DNA of 46,580 nucleotides from Salinisphaera hydrothermalis C41B8 (GCF_000732535.1 NZ_APNK01000028.1:1-46580), one strand, 5' to 3'; counted from the first letter of the stretch, positions 26,409 through 37,006 are shown. Notes: a model not told the origin generated them from the sequence alone. Made by a program: numbers and translations.

Positions 26409-27254
26409 TTAGTCGAGCCGCCGATGGGTGAGGCAGGGAAAGCCCTCGCGCAGCTGGGCCGCGCGCGTGCGATCGATGTCGGCGATGACCACTTCGTTGG
26501 CTTCGCTGCGGGCCTCGGCCTGCACCTGGCCCCACGGGCCGCAGATCAGGCTGTGGCCGTAAGTCCGGCGACCGCTGGCATGATGCCCGGCCTGATTCGG
26601 CGCGATCACCGTGGCCAGATTCTCCACCGCGCGGGCGCGCACCAGAATATGCCAGTGGGCGGTGCCGGTCGTATACGTGAACGCGGACGGTGCCACGATG
26701 ATTTCGGCGCCCTGGGCCGCCAGCTGGCGATATAGCTCGGGAAAGCGCAGGTCGTAGCAGATCGACAGGCCGATGCGTCCGAACGGCGAATCGATGACCG
26801 TGGGCGCGTTGCTGCCGGGCATGAAAGTGGCCGACTCCCGGTAAGCCTCGGCCGAATCGGGCAGGCCCACGTCGAACAGATGGATCTTGTCGTAGCGGGC
26901 GACGCGCGCGCCGGTGTCGTCGTACACGCACAGCGCCGGATAGACACGATCCGCCTCGGGGCTGGCGATTGGGATCGTGCCGGCCGCGATCCAGAGTCCG
27001 GTCTCGGCCGCGGTACGAGCGAGGAAATCCTGGATCGGGCCGTCGCCATCGGTCTCGGCGACGCGTAGTTTATCGGTCTCGTGCGCGCCCATGAGCGCGA
27101 AGTTCTCGGGCAACACGGCGAGTCGTGCGCCGCGCCGGGCGGCGTCGCGCAGCAGATCGTGGGCGCGGGCGAGATTGGGATCGACCTCGCCGAGCGAGTT
27201 CATCTGGATGGCGGCCACACGGGCGATTTCCGGTGTCGGTCGGTCTGCGCTCAT
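26409..27254 (-). CDS. Carbon-nitrogen hydrolase (Nit/deaminated glutathione amidase type)
   Basis: 281 residues. The nitrilase-superfamily catalytic triad is visible: E50 in LPENF, K123 in YDKIHLFD and C166 in SICYDLRFPELYR. The text around them matches the Nit1/YbeM branch, which hydrolyses deaminated glutathione to 2-oxoglutarate and Cys-Gly as a metabolite-repair enzyme. Position between yhdP and tldD fits the same branch in gammaproteobacteria. Substrate is assigned by family only. Confidence 0.88.
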   Translation of the reverse strand: MSADRPTPEIARVAAIQMNSLGEVDPNLARAHDLLRDAARRGARLAVLPENFALMGAHETDKLRVAETDGDGPIQDFLARTAAETGLWIAAGTIPIASPEADRVYPALCVYDDTGARVARYDKIHLFDVGLPDSAEAYRESATFMPGSNAPTVIDSPFGRIGLSICYDLRFPELYRQLAAQGAEIIVAPSAFTYTTGTAHWHILVRARAVENLATVIAPNQAGHHASGRRTYGHSLICGPWGQVQAEARSEANEVVIADIDRTRAAQLREGFPCLTHRRLD

Positions 27255-27311
27255 GCGCTCGATGTTCTGGGGCTCGTGCGCCGAGCATACGCCGAACGCC
27301 CGACGCGATCA

Positions 27312-30300
27312 CTACCGCCCGCCGGGCGTGTCGGGCGACGGTTTCGCGGAAGAGGCTTTGCTATCCGACGGCTTCGATGGCTGCGGGGCCGCGTTCTTTG
27401 GCGCGTCGCCGGACGCCGCCGAGTCCGCCCGCGGGTTGACGATCTGCGGGTCGTCCCAGCTGCCCTTGAGGTTGTAGCCGACCGAGGAGAAATGCTGGAT
27501 CGGTTTCTTGAGCAATTGTTGCACCGCAAAAACTGCCGCACCCACGATCGGTCCGCCGAGCACGGCGCTCGCGATCGCGACGCCGCTGCTGACCTTCGGC
27601 GTAATCGTGACGTACTCGTCGTAATCCCGGGTCGCCAGCCCGATCCGGCCGGTGATACTGATCTTGGCCGAGGGCGTCCGGATGCTGGCGTTGTGGCTAT
27701 AGGCCTGCCCCTGCCGGATATTGAAGTCCGCGCGCACCTTGTCGAAGGCCATGCCCTTATCGACCACATCGCTGAAATCGAGTCGCAGACGACGGGGCAG
27801 CACGTACAGATTGAACAGCCCCAGCAGGCGGCCGGGGCCGGGCTCGACAGTCAGCAAAGAGCCATTATCGAGCGCGAGATGAACATTGCCGTCGAGATAG
27901 CGCAGATCGAGGCCGTTCGGGTTGGGCTGGACGGTCAGATCGCTTTTGATACGAGCACGCTTGGCGCGAACCGGCGAGACATAGCCGAAACTGCGGAGCA
28001 GCCGCGACAGGCCGTGGCCGTCGAAATCGGCGTGGGCGCTGGCTTGGTTGACGCCCTGGTCCCGTTGCCAGTGTGCGCTGGCGTGACCGGTCAGCGCCCC
28101 GTGGGCGAGTTCGAAACGATCGAGGCTCCAGCCATCGGGCGTGGTTTGGGCATCGACGTGGGTCTGGCCGAAGGAGGTGCCGTCGACCACGAAGTTCTGG
28201 ACGAACAGCTTCATGGCCGGCAGGTCGGTCGGCACCAGGCCCGGCCATAGGACGGTGGAATCGTCGTCGCCGGCACTCGTCTTCTGGCCCGGCTTTGCCG
28301 GCTCGGTATGCAGGGCGATCCGCTTCAGGTTGCCGGCAATGCGGGTGGCTTGGCCGGTAGGCGTGGTCCAGGTGATCTGCCCCTGGCTGTCGTTGCCTTC
28401 GAAGTCCACGCGCCAGCCCGTTTTATTGCTCATCGGCTGTGCCCGAACATGCGGATTGGCGATATAGCGGTCGCCGAAATTCAGCCGGCCGATGGTCAGA
28501 TCCCCGCCCAGGAAGGTCAGCTTCGAGGCGCTGGCCGCGGTTTTTTTCGAGGTGCTCGCTGCAGTCACGGTATCCGGCGCCCCCGGGATATCGGCCGGGG
28601 CGCCGTAAAGAACATGCCGCACGACGTAGAACCAGCCCAGACCGTCGACCTGAGCGGCATGACCGCCGATCCACAGCCCGTTGGCATCGGGCGGCGTCAG
28701 ATTGCGATTGCCCATCAGAGCCTGAATACGTTTGGGCTGGCCTTGCGAGTCCAGATCGACGGTCAGCTGCAGCCGGTGATCGTACTCGGCGTCGATGTGC
28801 CCTTTATCGGGATCGATCGTGACCGTCAGCGGGGCGCTGGTGCTGGCCGGCTTGGTCAGCGGCGCCGGCAGACGGACCGCCATGCCGACCAGCTCGCTGT
28901 CGACCTGGATCGGACTGATCTGGCCCGAATGCTTGACCGTAAAGCCGACCGTGATCGGCGTTTGTCCTTTGCCGTAAATCAGCCAGCGATCGGGCAGGTA
29001 GTGCGCGAGTGCGTTGCGGTTGGCGGGCAGGCTGGGCCTGGCATGCGCGGTGATGCGCTCGCCGCCGTCCTTAGCGGCGGTGATATCCGCCGAAATCGGC
29101 ACGCCCATCAGCGTCCCGGTCAGGCCCGCTGCCTTCACACCATGATCGCTGAACGCCAGACGCCCGCGGATGCCGGTGATCGGCCCGGGCAGGGTGTGCT
29201 GGCGCAGCGTCGCGCCCTTGGCGTCGACGGTGCCCTTGACCTCGACATGACCAAGGCCCGGCTTGAGCGGGATGCGCAGCGTGACGCCGAGATCGGCCGG
29301 GCCGCTGACGTCGAGCGCGTCCGCCAGCTTGCCGAATTTCTTGCGCAGCGGCGATTCGGACAGAAACGACAACAGCTTGTCCGCCGGCGCGCCGTTGGCC
29401 TGGCCGGTCAGATGCATGACTGGCTCGCGGACATCGTCGACGTGGGCCTTGGCCGAATCGATGGGTACGCCCAGCATCTTCGCGCCGTCGAGGTCGAGTG
29501 CGAGGGTATCGCCGTCCAGCGACAAGGTGCCCTTGGCATCGGTGACTTTCGGCCACTCGGGTTTGTAGCGGACATCCACCGCGTGTCCCTTGAGCGTCAT
29601 ATGAAAGCCGTCGCCGTTTTTAGCCTCGGCGAAGGGAAAGCGATTCATCGGCCCCTTGACCGTGACGTGGCCCTGGTCGAGCGATCCGCTCAGGATCGAC
29701 TTCGGCAGCCAGTCGCGCAGCCGCGGATTCGGTAGATCCTTGGCCTGGGGGATATGCGCCAGCAGGCGCGCGACATGCGGCGCGACCACATCGGCGCTGA
29801 CGTCGACGACCGGCGCGCCCTTTGCAGGCAGACGTACATGGCCGGATGTGCTGACATGCGCCTTGCGACTGGCCAAGCGGAGTTTGTCCAGATCGATCGA
29901 CCAGCCGCCGTTGTCGGCCGGCTGCCAGCTCACGCGACCGCCCAGGTCGGTGATGTCGACCGCGCCGTCGATATAGCGTCGCGCCCTGAGCTGGCCGCCG
30001 GCGCCGTCGAAGCGCAGGGTATGGCGGGTCCCCTGCTGGTGATAGCGCCCGGTGATGGGGCCGAAGGCGATGCGCGGATCGTTCACGGTCAGGCCGTGAA
30101 AACCGACGGTCGCCGCCAGGGGCTGGTCGGGTTGCCAGTGCATGTCGAGCGTATCGATCGAGCCGTCGACGGCGGTATCGGCCAGCTTGGGTTCGGCCAG
30201 ACGAGCAAGCCGCATCGCCAGCGCCCCGGGCAGCTGATGCGCGGTCACGCTCAGCGCATGACTGCGGGTATCGAACCGGGCTGCGGCCTGTAGCGCGCCG

Positions 30301-31283
30301 GATTGCTTCGGGCCGCCGGTCAGCCGGGCCAGCTTGATATCGACGCGATGCGCCTCAGGGTCGCTCGTGGCCGTGAATACGGCATGGAAGGCCGGTACCA
30401 GCGGATGCGTATCGCCGCGCCGAGCCACGGGCTCGCCGTCGAGCGTGATCCGGGTGTCGGCCAGGCGATTCTGCTGCCAGCGACCATCAACGGCGAAAGA
30501 CACGCGCCCGCCGCGCAGCCGGCCGGCGATCTTCGTTTGATTGTGACGGGCCACGGCCAGCGGATGGATATTGTCGCCGTGTAGTGAAAACCGGGCCGTG
30601 TCGGGGTGGCGCAGCGAGCCCTCGACGGTTGCGCTCGCGGTCAGTCTCGGCCACCACGCCGGGCCGTCGGCCGAGACACTCGCCTGTAAGCGGTGATGGT
30701 CTTGATTGTCGAGCGCCAGATTCAGGTTCGACCATTGCATGCGCCCGCTGGGCAGGCGGTCGGAGACAATCGACAGCCGCCCGTCATTGATACGCACGTG
30801 TGCGATCTGGCGCCGCACGGCCGCCAGCTTGGACCAATCCATACCGCCGCCCGTGGACGTGCCCCAGTGCGCCAGTCGGAGCTTGCCGTCGGCCTGCACC
30901 AGTGCGGCCTGCGGCTGATCGACGATGATGCCGTCGGGTAAGCGCGAGCCGCCGAGCAGGTCGGTCAGCGAGAATTCCAGGCCGAGCCGGTTTGCGGTCA
31001 GGGCCGGCTGTTCGGCGCCATGACGTGTGATGCGCGGATGGTCGAGATACAGAATCGGGCCGTGCCAGCCGAGGCCGATTTCCAGGCCTGACACCGAGAC
31101 CTGAGCGTTGATGCGCTGGCCGATACGGTCGGCCAGGGCCGTGCGATATTGCGGCGCGAAATGATCGAGTAGCCGGACGCCGCCGACCAAGAGGCCGGCC
31201 AGTACGACCACGCTCGCCAGAGCGATGATCAGACTGCGCTTGATCCAGCCGCGACGGCGGCGCGCGCGAGGTTTTTCGCTCAT
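27312..31283 (-). CDS. yhdP: YhdP-family AsmA-like envelope protein
   Basis: 1323 residues, typical of YhdP. A basic N-terminus (KPRARRRRGWIKR) is followed by one membrane anchor at about residues 17-35; the rest is periplasmic and predicted as a long beta structure, as in other AsmA-like proteins. In E. coli, YhdP, TamB and YdbH carry phospholipids from the inner to the outer membrane. The region ends in a Ser/Lys/Pro-rich tail (after about 1290) that looks disordered. Immediately upstream is rng, downstream nit, the usual order. Confidence 0.88.
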   Translation of the reverse strand: MSEKPRARRRRGWIKRSLIIALASVVVLAGLLVGGVRLLDHFAPQYRTALADRIGQRINAQVSVSGLEIGLGWHGPILYLDHPRITRHGAEQPALTANRLGLEFSLTDLLGGSRLPDGIIVDQPQAALVQADGKLRLAHWGTSTGGGMDWSKLAAVRRQIAHVRINDGRLSIVSDRLPSGRMQWSNLNLALDNQDHHRLQASVSADGPAWWPRLTASATVEGSLRHPDTARFSLHGDNIHPLAVARHNQTKIAGRLRGGRVSFAVDGRWQQNRLADTRITLDGEPVARRGDTHPLVPAFHAVFTATSDPEAHRVDIKLARLTGGPKQSGALQAAARFDTRSHALSVTAHQLPGALAMRLARLAEPKLADTAVDGSIDTLDMHWQPDQPLAATVGFHGLTVNDPRIAFGPITGRYHQQGTRHTLRFDGAGGQLRARRYIDGAVDITDLGGRVSWQPADNGGWSIDLDKLRLASRKAHVSTSGHVRLPAKGAPVVDVSADVVAPHVARLLAHIPQAKDLPNPRLRDWLPKSILSGSLDQGHVTVKGPMNRFPFAEAKNGDGFHMTLKGHAVDVRYKPEWPKVTDAKGTLSLDGDTLALDLDGAKMLGVPIDSAKAHVDDVREPVMHLTGQANGAPADKLLSFLSESPLRKKFGKLADALDVSGPADLGVTLRIPLKPGLGHVEVKGTVDAKGATLRQHTLPGPITGIRGRLAFSDHGVKAAGLTGTLMGVPISADITAAKDGGERITAHARPSLPANRNALAHYLPDRWLIYGKGQTPITVGFTVKHSGQISPIQVDSELVGMAVRLPAPLTKPASTSAPLTVTIDPDKGHIDAEYDHRLQLTVDLDSQGQPKRIQALMGNRNLTPPDANGLWIGGHAAQVDGLGWFYVVRHVLYGAPADIPGAPDTVTAASTSKKTAASASKLTFLGGDLTIGRLNFGDRYIANPHVRAQPMSNKTGWRVDFEGNDSQGQITWTTPTGQATRIAGNLKRIALHTEPAKPGQKTSAGDDDSTVLWPGLVPTDLPAMKLFVQNFVVDGTSFGQTHVDAQTTPDGWSLDRFELAHGALTGHASAHWQRDQGVNQASAHADFDGHGLSRLLRSFGYVSPVRAKRARIKSDLTVQPNPNGLDLRYLDGNVHLALDNGSLLTVEPGPGRLLGLFNLYVLPRRLRLDFSDVVDKGMAFDKVRADFNIRQGQAYSHNASIRTPSAKISITGRIGLATRDYDEYVTITPKVSSGVAIASAVLGGPIVGAAVFAVQQLLKKPIQHFSSVGYNLKGSWDDPQIVNPRADSAASGDAPKNAAPQPSKPSDSKASSAKPSPDTPGGR

Positions 31284-31428
31284 GGACCGCCTGACTCCGG
31301 CGCGTTGCCTGGCCCGATATCGCGCGGGAGATTGTCGTGATACAGGCCGGACATGGGCAGTTCGACGGGCCGCTTCATACCGGCGCGTGGACGGTGGACG
31401 GCACGTTACGGGCGATCATCGCGCCAGC

Positions 31429-32931
31429 TTACATGACGACCACGTCAAATTGTTCGGGGCCATACAGTGCTTCGGCCTGTAGCCGGACCGTCACGCCGGC
31501 ATCGGCACAGACCTGACGGAACGCGTCGGCCTGACTGTCGAGCAACTGATCGATCGTGTCCGGCGGCGCCAGCACCAGCAGTTCGGCGTCGTCGTGCGGG
31601 CGCAGGCGGGCACGGCGCGTGATCTCGCGAAACAGCTCGAAGGTAATGGTTTCCGGGGTTTTGACATAGCCGCGTCCACCACAGGCCTCGCACGGGGCGC
31701 ACAGCAGATGCTCCAGCGACTCGCGCGTGCGTTTGCGGGTGATCTCGACCAGGCCGAGGTTGGATAACTGACCGATCGAGGTCTTGGCCGGGTCGGCCGC
31801 GAGCGCGGCGGCCAGCTGTGCCAGCACCTGCTGTTTGTGATCGGCGTCTACCATGTCGATGAAATCGATCACGATGATGCCGCCGAGATTGCGCAGGCGC
31901 AGCTGGCGCGCGACGGTCTGGGCGGCTTCCAGATTGGTGCGCAGCACGGTCTGTTCCAGGCTGCGTGTGCCGACGAAGCCGCCGGTGTTCACGTCCACCG
32001 TCACCATGGCTTCGGTTTGCTCGATAATGAGGAATCCGCCGGATTTCAGCGGCACCTTGGGTTGCAGCGCGCGCTGGATCGCGTCCTCGATGCCGTATTG
32101 CGCGAACAGCGGTGTTGCCTCGTCGTGCAACAGCAGGCGATCGGTGAATTCCGGCGCGAAACGGCGGGTGAAGCCGATCATCTCCTGCCAGGCGCGGGCA
32201 TCGTCGATGATGACGGCCGAGACATCCGGCGTCAGCAGATCGCGCAGCATGCGGATCGCCAGCGGCAGGTCGCCGTAGACCAGGGTTTCGCCCGGCACGT
32301 GCTGCGCCTGTTCCTGGATGTCGGCCCAGACGGTCGCCAGAAACCGCATGTCGGCGGCGAGTGCGGCGGCGGGCGCGCCATCGGCCACGGTGCGCACGAT
32401 GAATCCGCCGGGCAGATCCAGCGCGCGTTTGAGATCGGTGACGGCATCGAACAAGCGGGAGCGTTCCTCTTCGCTTTCGATGCGCGCGGATACGCCGATA
32501 CGCGGCGTATGCGGCATATAAACCAGAAACCGGGACGGGATGGCCAGATCGGTGGTCAGGCGCGCGCCCTTGGTGCCCATTGCATCGCGCGTGACCTGCA
32601 CCAGAATGCGATCGCCGGCGCGCAGCCGTTTTTCGATACGGGGCGTGTCGCGATCGTCGCCCGCTTCGGCCCGGACCATGTCCGAAACCTGCAGGAACGC
32701 CGCGCGTTCCAGCCCGATATCGACGAACGCGGCCTGCATGCCGGCGAGCACGCGCTGGACCACGCCCAGGTAGATATTGCTGACCGCGCTGGCCGTGGCG
32801 TCGCGCTGGATATGGATGTCCTGCAATACGCCGCGCTCGATCTGGGCCGCGCGTGTCTCGCCGGGCCCGGCGTTGACCAGGATCTCGACGCGCAGCGTAT
32901 CGGCGTCGGCTAGAGGTTCGGCGGTACTCAC
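31429..32931 (-). CDS. rng: Ribonuclease G
   Basis: 500 residues. RNase G cuts single-stranded RNA, maturing the 16S rRNA 5' end and helping mRNA decay. An S1-like RNA-binding part covers about 45-135 (IYLGVVQRVLAGMQAAFVDI). The catalytic magnesium aspartates lie in TVDVNTGGFVG and VIDFIDM. The zinc-link is CAPCEACGGRG. The extended C-terminal scaffold of RNase E is missing, which separates the two. The start is a GTG at 32931 and the first 14 residues are longer than usual, so the true start may lie slightly downstream. The maf gene that often sits beside rng is not present here. Confidence 0.92.
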   Translation of the reverse strand: MSTAEPLADADTLRVEILVNAGPGETRAAQIERGVLQDIHIQRDATASAVSNIYLGVVQRVLAGMQAAFVDIGLERAAFLQVSDMVRAEAGDDRDTPRIEKRLRAGDRILVQVTRDAMGTKGARLTTDLAIPSRFLVYMPHTPRIGVSARIESEEERSRLFDAVTDLKRALDLPGGFIVRTVADGAPAAALAADMRFLATVWADIQEQAQHVPGETLVYGDLPLAIRMLRDLLTPDVSAVIIDDARAWQEMIGFTRRFAPEFTDRLLLHDEATPLFAQYGIEDAIQRALQPKVPLKSGGFLIIEQTEAMVTVDVNTGGFVGTRSLEQTVLRTNLEAAQTVARQLRLRNLGGIIVIDFIDMVDADHKQQVLAQLAAALAADPAKTSIGQLSNLGLVEITRKRTRESLEHLLCAPCEACGGRGYVKTPETITFELFREITRRARLRPHDDAELLVLAPPDTIDQLLDSQADAFRQVCADAGVTVRLQAEALYGPEQFDVVVM

Positions 32932-33085
32932 GAGGATCGACCGTCTGCGCGGCCGTCGGCGATCGGCATGATGGAAATCGAACGTTTCATGGTTCGATTG
33001 TCGTCACGACGCTCGTAACCCCGCAACTCAACAATGATCGTAGCCAGGGCGCGGCGTCCCGCAATACGCACTCGCTGACGACCGC

Positions 33086-33556
33086 TCAGGCGCGGTGGTA
33101 GGGATGACCGATTAAAATGCTGTGGGCACGAAACAATTGCTCGGCCACGATCACCCGCACCAGCGGATGCGGTAGCGTCAACGCCGACAGCGAACGGCGT
33201 TGCTGGGCCGCTGCCAGAGCTTGCGGTCCGAGCCCGTCCGGGCCGCCGACGAGAATGGCGCGGTCGCGACCGTCGTTCATCCAGGATTTCAGATCCTCGG
33301 CCAGGCCTTCCGTGGACCAGGCGCGCCCGTCGACGGTGAGCGCGATGACCTCGTCGTCGCGGCCGATGGCCTTGACCATGCGTTCATCCTCGGCGGCGAT
33401 GGCGCGCGCCGTATCGCCGCCGTCGTGGCGCTTGGCCAGCGGGATTTCGACCAGTTCAAGCCGGCATTCGCGCGGCAGACGGCGGGCATAGTCGTCGTAC
33501 GCCGTGGTGACCCATTTAGGCATGCGTTTGCCCACGGCAATCAGCCGAATGCGCAT
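33086..33556 (-). CDS. rlmH: 23S rRNA (pseudouridine(1915)-N3)-methyltransferase RlmH
   Basis: 156 residues from the ATG at 33556, the exact family size; upstream codons overlap rsfS. It is a SPOUT-class methyltransferase: AILVGGPDGLG is the trefoil-knot SAM loop, and LSALTLPHPLVRVIVAEQLF and the C-terminal HPYHRA complete it. It methylates pseudouridine 1915 in 23S rRNA helix 69 on 70S ribosomes. It follows rsfS by 22 bp, a near-universal pairing. Confidence 0.95.
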   Translation of the reverse strand: MRIRLIAVGKRMPKWVTTAYDDYARRLPRECRLELVEIPLAKRHDGGDTARAIAAEDERMVKAIGRDDEVIALTVDGRAWSTEGLAEDLKSWMNDGRDRAILVGGPDGLGPQALAAAQQRRSLSALTLPHPLVRVIVAEQLFRAHSILIGHPYHRA

Positions 33557-33578
33557 CGCCGATGTTAGTGGGTCGGAG

Positions 33579-33986
33579 TCAGTGCGCCGCGCTGGTGGTG
33601 TCCGGCCCGGCAACGTCCACGTCCCAGAGTTTCTCGATCTGGTAGTAGGCGCGGGTGACCGGCTGCATGATATGCACGAGCACGCCGTTGAGGTCGATCA
33701 GCACCCATTCGGACTGTTCCAGGCCTTCCACGCGCGGCGATAGGCCGGCCTGCTTGGCGTTGGCGATCACGGTCTCGCCGATGCGCTTGACGTGGCGCCC
33801 CGAGCGGCCGGTGCAGATCACCATGTGTTCGGCGATGGTCGTGAGCTGCGTGATATCGAGCACCTTGATCGACTCGCCCTTGAGCTCCTCGACCGCGTCG
33901 AGTGCCAGACGCAGGGTGGCGTTGTCGCTGGCCGCATTGGCGGTCGTGTGGGGCATGTCGGTCGGCGTTTCGTCTGCTGCCATCAT
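33579..33986 (-). CDS. rsfS: Ribosome silencing factor RsfS
   Basis: 135 residues. It shows the RsfS/DUF143 pattern: DITQLTTIAEHMVICTGRS, then the helical segment and WVLIDLNGVLVHIM. RsfS binds uL14 on the 50S subunit and blocks joining with the 30S when nutrients are scarce. The ATG pair at 33986/33983 overlaps the nadD stop and follows AAGGA. An N-terminal extension of about 20 residues is Thr/Ala-rich. Confidence 0.93.
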   Translation of the reverse strand: MMAADETPTDMPHTTANAASDNATLRLALDAVEELKGESIKVLDITQLTTIAEHMVICTGRSGRHVKRIGETVIANAKQAGLSPRVEGLEQSEWVLIDLNGVLVHIMQPVTRAYYQIEKLWDVDVAGPDTTSAAH

Positions 33987-34651
33987 TCCTTGGCCTCGCT
34001 CGTCGGCGAGCGATAAATCTCAGAATCCATAATGTCGTCGAGGATCGCTGCCGGCAAGAGGTAACGCGGGCTGGCGCCCGATGCGATCAGCTGCCGGATG
34101 CGGCTGGCCGAGATCGCCAGCGGCGGTGGTGCGTAGTTGTAGATCACGCCCGCGAGGTTGTGGTGCAAATCGTCCACGTTCTCGCTCGAGCGTTGTTCGA
34201 GTTCGGCGGCGGCCTCCGGCGCGTATGTCGCGGACAGGCCCGGCCGTTCGATCAGCACGATATGCGCATAGTCGAAAAGCTGGCGCCATTCGTGCCAGCT
34301 GGGCAGTTTGGCGAACACGTCGCGGCCCATGATCAGACACAGCGGGTTGTCGGGAAAGTCCGCGCGGAGCGACGCCAGGGTATCGACCGTGTAGGACGCC
34401 CCCTTGCGCATCAGTTCGCGATCGTCGAGCGCGAGCCGGGGTTCGTCGGCGATGGCCACGCGAATCCACTTCGCGCGCTGGCCCGGCGTGGCGCCCGGCT
34501 GCTCGCGATGCGGCGGGCGCCCGTTCGGGATCAAGCGCACCTGGGCCAACTTGAGATCCGTGGCCAGTTCCATGGCCAGACGCAGATGACCATGATGTAC
34601 GGGATCGAAGGTGCCCCCGAGAATGCCGATCGGGGCTTTACTGTCGTTCAT
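33983..34651 (-). CDS. nadD: Nicotinate-nucleotide adenylyltransferase
   Basis: 222 residues from the ATG at 34651; an alternative ATG at 34672 overlaps proA and has no ribosome site. The nucleotidyltransferase signature GGTFDPVHHGHLRLA is at the N-terminus and SASRIRQLIA near the C-terminus. NadD adenylates nicotinate mononucleotide to deamido-NAD in NAD synthesis. The stop codon overlaps rsfS (ATGA), so the two are translationally coupled. Confidence 0.93.
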   Translation of the reverse strand: MNDSKAPIGILGGTFDPVHHGHLRLAMELATDLKLAQVRLIPNGRPPHREQPGATPGQRAKWIRVAIADEPRLALDDRELMRKGASYTVDTLASLRADFPDNPLCLIMGRDVFAKLPSWHEWRQLFDYAHIVLIERPGLSATYAPEAAAELEQRSSENVDDLHHNLAGVIYNYAPPPLAISASRIRQLIASGASPRYLLPAAILDDIMDSEIYRSPTSEAKE

Positions 34652-34661
34652 CAGAACCTGT

Positions 34662-35954
34662 TTAGCGGACATGGCCGTCGCCGAAGACCACGTATTTCTG
34701 GGACGTCAGGCCTTCCAGGCCAACCGGGCCGCGCGCATGCAGCTTGTCGGTGGAAATGCCGATCTCCGCACCCAGGCCGTATTCGAAGCCGTCGGCGAAG
34801 CGGGTCGAGGCGTTGACCATGACCGAGGCGGAATCCACCGCCCGAATGAAGGCCCGTGCCCGCGTGACGTTCTCGGTCACGATGGCATCGGTATGGTGCG
34901 AGCCCCAGCGCTCGATATGATCGATGGCTGCATGCATGTCGGGCACGATGCGCACGGCGAGCGTCGGCGCGAGATACTCGGCCGCCCAGTCCTCGTCGGT
35001 CGCCGGCTGGATCTCGGGGCCGAGCAATTTGCGCGTGGCTTCGCAGCCGCGCAGCGTCACGCCGGCCTGGAGCAGGTCGTGGGCCAGGGGCTCGAGGATC
35101 GAACGCGCGACCGATTCAGCCACCAGCAGCGTTTCCATCGTGTTGCAGGTGCCGTAGCGCTGGGTCTTGGCGTTGACGGCGATGGCAATGGCCTTGTCGC
35201 GATCGGCCGATTCGTCGATATAGACGTGGCAGACGCCGTCCAGATGCTTGATCACCGGCATGCGCGCGTTGTCGGCCACGAATTCGATCAGGCCCTTGCC
35301 GCCGCGGGGTACGATCACGTCGATGTACTGCGGCATCGCGAGCATGGCGCCGACGGCTTCGCGATCGGTGGTTTCGACCACCTGCACGGCCTCGCGCGGC
35401 AGGCCGGCGTCGGTCAGCCCGCGCGCGACCGCGGCGGCGATGGCCTGGTTGGAATGTGCCGACTCGGAGCCTCCCCGGAGGATGGCCGCGTTACCGGATT
35501 TAAGACACAGAGCGGCGGCGTCCGCGGTCACGTTCGGGCGCGATTCGTAGATGATGCCGACCACGCCCAGCGGCACGCGCATGCGCCCGACCTGGATGCC
35601 TGACGGCCGGAAATTCAGATCGGTGATGCTGCCGATCGGATCGGCCAGCGCGGCCACCTGGCGCACGCCCTCGGCCATGCGCTCGATACGCGCGGCGTTG
35701 AGCTCCAGGCGCTCGATCGCCGCGGCGTCGAGCTTGCCGCGGGCCTCGCGGATATCGCGGGCGTTGGCGGCCAGGATGGCGTCCTGCTGCTCGGTCAGGG
35801 CTTCGGCGATCGCGAACAGGGCCGCGTTCTTCTCGCCCGGTTCGGCGGCGGCCATGCGCCGGGCCGCGCGCCGGGCGGCTTCGCCCATGACGTGCATTTG
35901 ACGGGTAACGCGGGAGGAAGCCTCGCCGCCGGGTTCGCGTAGGTTCGCGCTCAT
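34662..35954 (-). CDS. proA: Glutamate-5-semialdehyde dehydrogenase (gamma-glutamyl phosphate reductase)
   Basis: 430 residues. It reduces gamma-glutamyl phosphate with NADPH in proline synthesis. The catalytic cysteine lies in [11 protein letters not shown] (C270); the [16 protein letters not shown] and GRGPVGLEG-like C-terminal segments ([12 protein letters not shown]) are family hallmarks. The ATG overlaps the holA stop by 4 bp. proB is not in the window. Position between holA and nadD is usual in gammaproteobacteria. Confidence 0.95.
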   Translation of the reverse strand: MSANLREPGGEASSRVTRQMHVMGEAARRAARRMAAAEPGEKNAALFAIAEALTEQQDAILAANARDIREARGKLDAAAIERLELNAARIERMAEGVRQVAALADPIGSITDLNFRPSGIQVGRMRVPLGVVGIIYESRPNVTADAAALCLKSGNAAILRGGSESAHSNQAIAAAVARGLTDAGLPREAVQVVETTDREAVGAMLAMPQYIDVIVPRGGKGLIEFVADNARMPVIKHLDGVCHVYIDESADRDKAIAIAVNAKTQRYGTCNTMETLLVAESVARSILEPLAHDLLQAGVTLRGCEATRKLLGPEIQPATDEDWAAEYLAPTLAVRIVPDMHAAIDHIERWGSHHTDAIVTENVTRARAFIRAVDSASVMVNASTRFADGFEYGLGAEIGISTDKLHARGPVGLEGLTSQKYVVFGDGHVR

Positions 35955-37006
35955 GGCGATCGTGTCGTGGCAAATGAAGGGTGCGTCGTCTGCGCGGCCG
36001 GGGTTCGACCGGAGAGCGCAATCGTCAATGTTATCAGTTCGTCCCAGGCCCGGCCCGATGCGGCTCCCTTGTTGATGGCATCCGCACGTGCCGCCTGGCG
36101 CAGAAGCGTCGCCAGATGAGCTGGATCGGCGGCCCGGGCGGCCTGGGAAATCTGGCGTTTGCGGGCGACGGGCATGAAAATCTTGTTCATGAAGGCGTCG
36201 AGCCGATTGGCGCGGGCGGCGAGTGCGGCCTGGTAGAGCGTGCGCAGATCGTTGACCAGCGCCCAGGTGATCGGGACCGCGTCCACCCCCTCGGCGCGCA
36301 GGCGATACAGGCTCTTGATCGCGCCGGCGGCATTGCCGTCGAGCGCCTTGGCCGGCAGATCGAAGATATCGAATCGGGCGTGATCGCTGGCGGCGGCGGC
36401 AACCTCGTCGTGGTCGACCGTCGCGTCCGGATAGAGCAGCGCCAGTCGGTCGATTTCCTGGGCTGCGGCCAGGAGGTTACCTTCGTTCTGCGTGGCCAGC
36501 AGCTGCGCGGCCTCGCGGGTGATGGCGAGGTGTCGTTTTTCCGCGCGGCGTTCGATCCAGGCGACCATGCGCGAGGCCGGCAGCGGCCAGGCATAGCTGA
36601 CGGCGCCGGCTTTGGCGATCGCCTTATACCAGGCGCTCTTGCGGGCCGAGGCCGCCAGTCCCGGCGCCACCACGAGCAACAGGGTGTCCGGCGCGTCTTT
36701 TTTGAGAAAATCGGCGATCGCGGCCGAGCCGGGCTTGCCCGGGCCCTTGTCGGGCAGATGCAGCTCGATGATGCGACGGGCCGCGAACAGCGACTGGTTG
36801 GCGCCGGCCGAGGCGAGCTGGCCCCAGTCGAAACCCGGTTCCGCATGCAGGATGTCGCGCTCGTCGAAGCCTTCGTCACGCGCGCGTCGGCGCACGGCGT
36901 CGGCGGCTTCGACCACCTGCAACGGCTCCATGCCGGCTACGACGTAGGCGCGAGCCAGCGGGTGGCGGGCGAACTCGGCCTCGAAGTCCTCGGCGCGGAT
37001 ATCCAT
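35951..37006 (-). CDS. holA: DNA polymerase III delta subunit
   Basis: 351 residues, the expected HolA length. The N-terminal part has [20 protein letters not shown] and the [14 protein letters not shown]-like segment of the clamp-interacting domain ([20 protein letters not shown]). The C-terminal part carries the conserved helical collar ([21 protein letters not shown]). Delta opens the beta sliding clamp in the clamp loader. The ATG overlaps the speD stop by one base (TGATG). In many relatives lptE precedes holA; here speD does, which indicates a local rearrangement. Confidence 0.9.
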   Translation of the reverse strand: MDIRAEDFEAEFARHPLARAYVVAGMEPLQVVEAADAVRRRARDEGFDERDILHAEPGFDWGQLASAGANQSLFAARRIIELHLPDKGPGKPGSAAIADFLKKDAPDTLLLVVAPGLAASARKSAWYKAIAKAGAVSYAWPLPASRMVAWIERRAEKRHLAITREAAQLLATQNEGNLLAAAQEIDRLALLYPDATVDHDEVAAAASDHARFDIFDLPAKALDGNAAGAIKSLYRLRAEGVDAVPITWALVNDLRTLYQAALAARANRLDAFMNKIFMPVARKRQISQAARAADPAHLATLLRQAARADAINKGAASGRAWDELITLTIALSGRTPAAQTTHPSFATTRSP

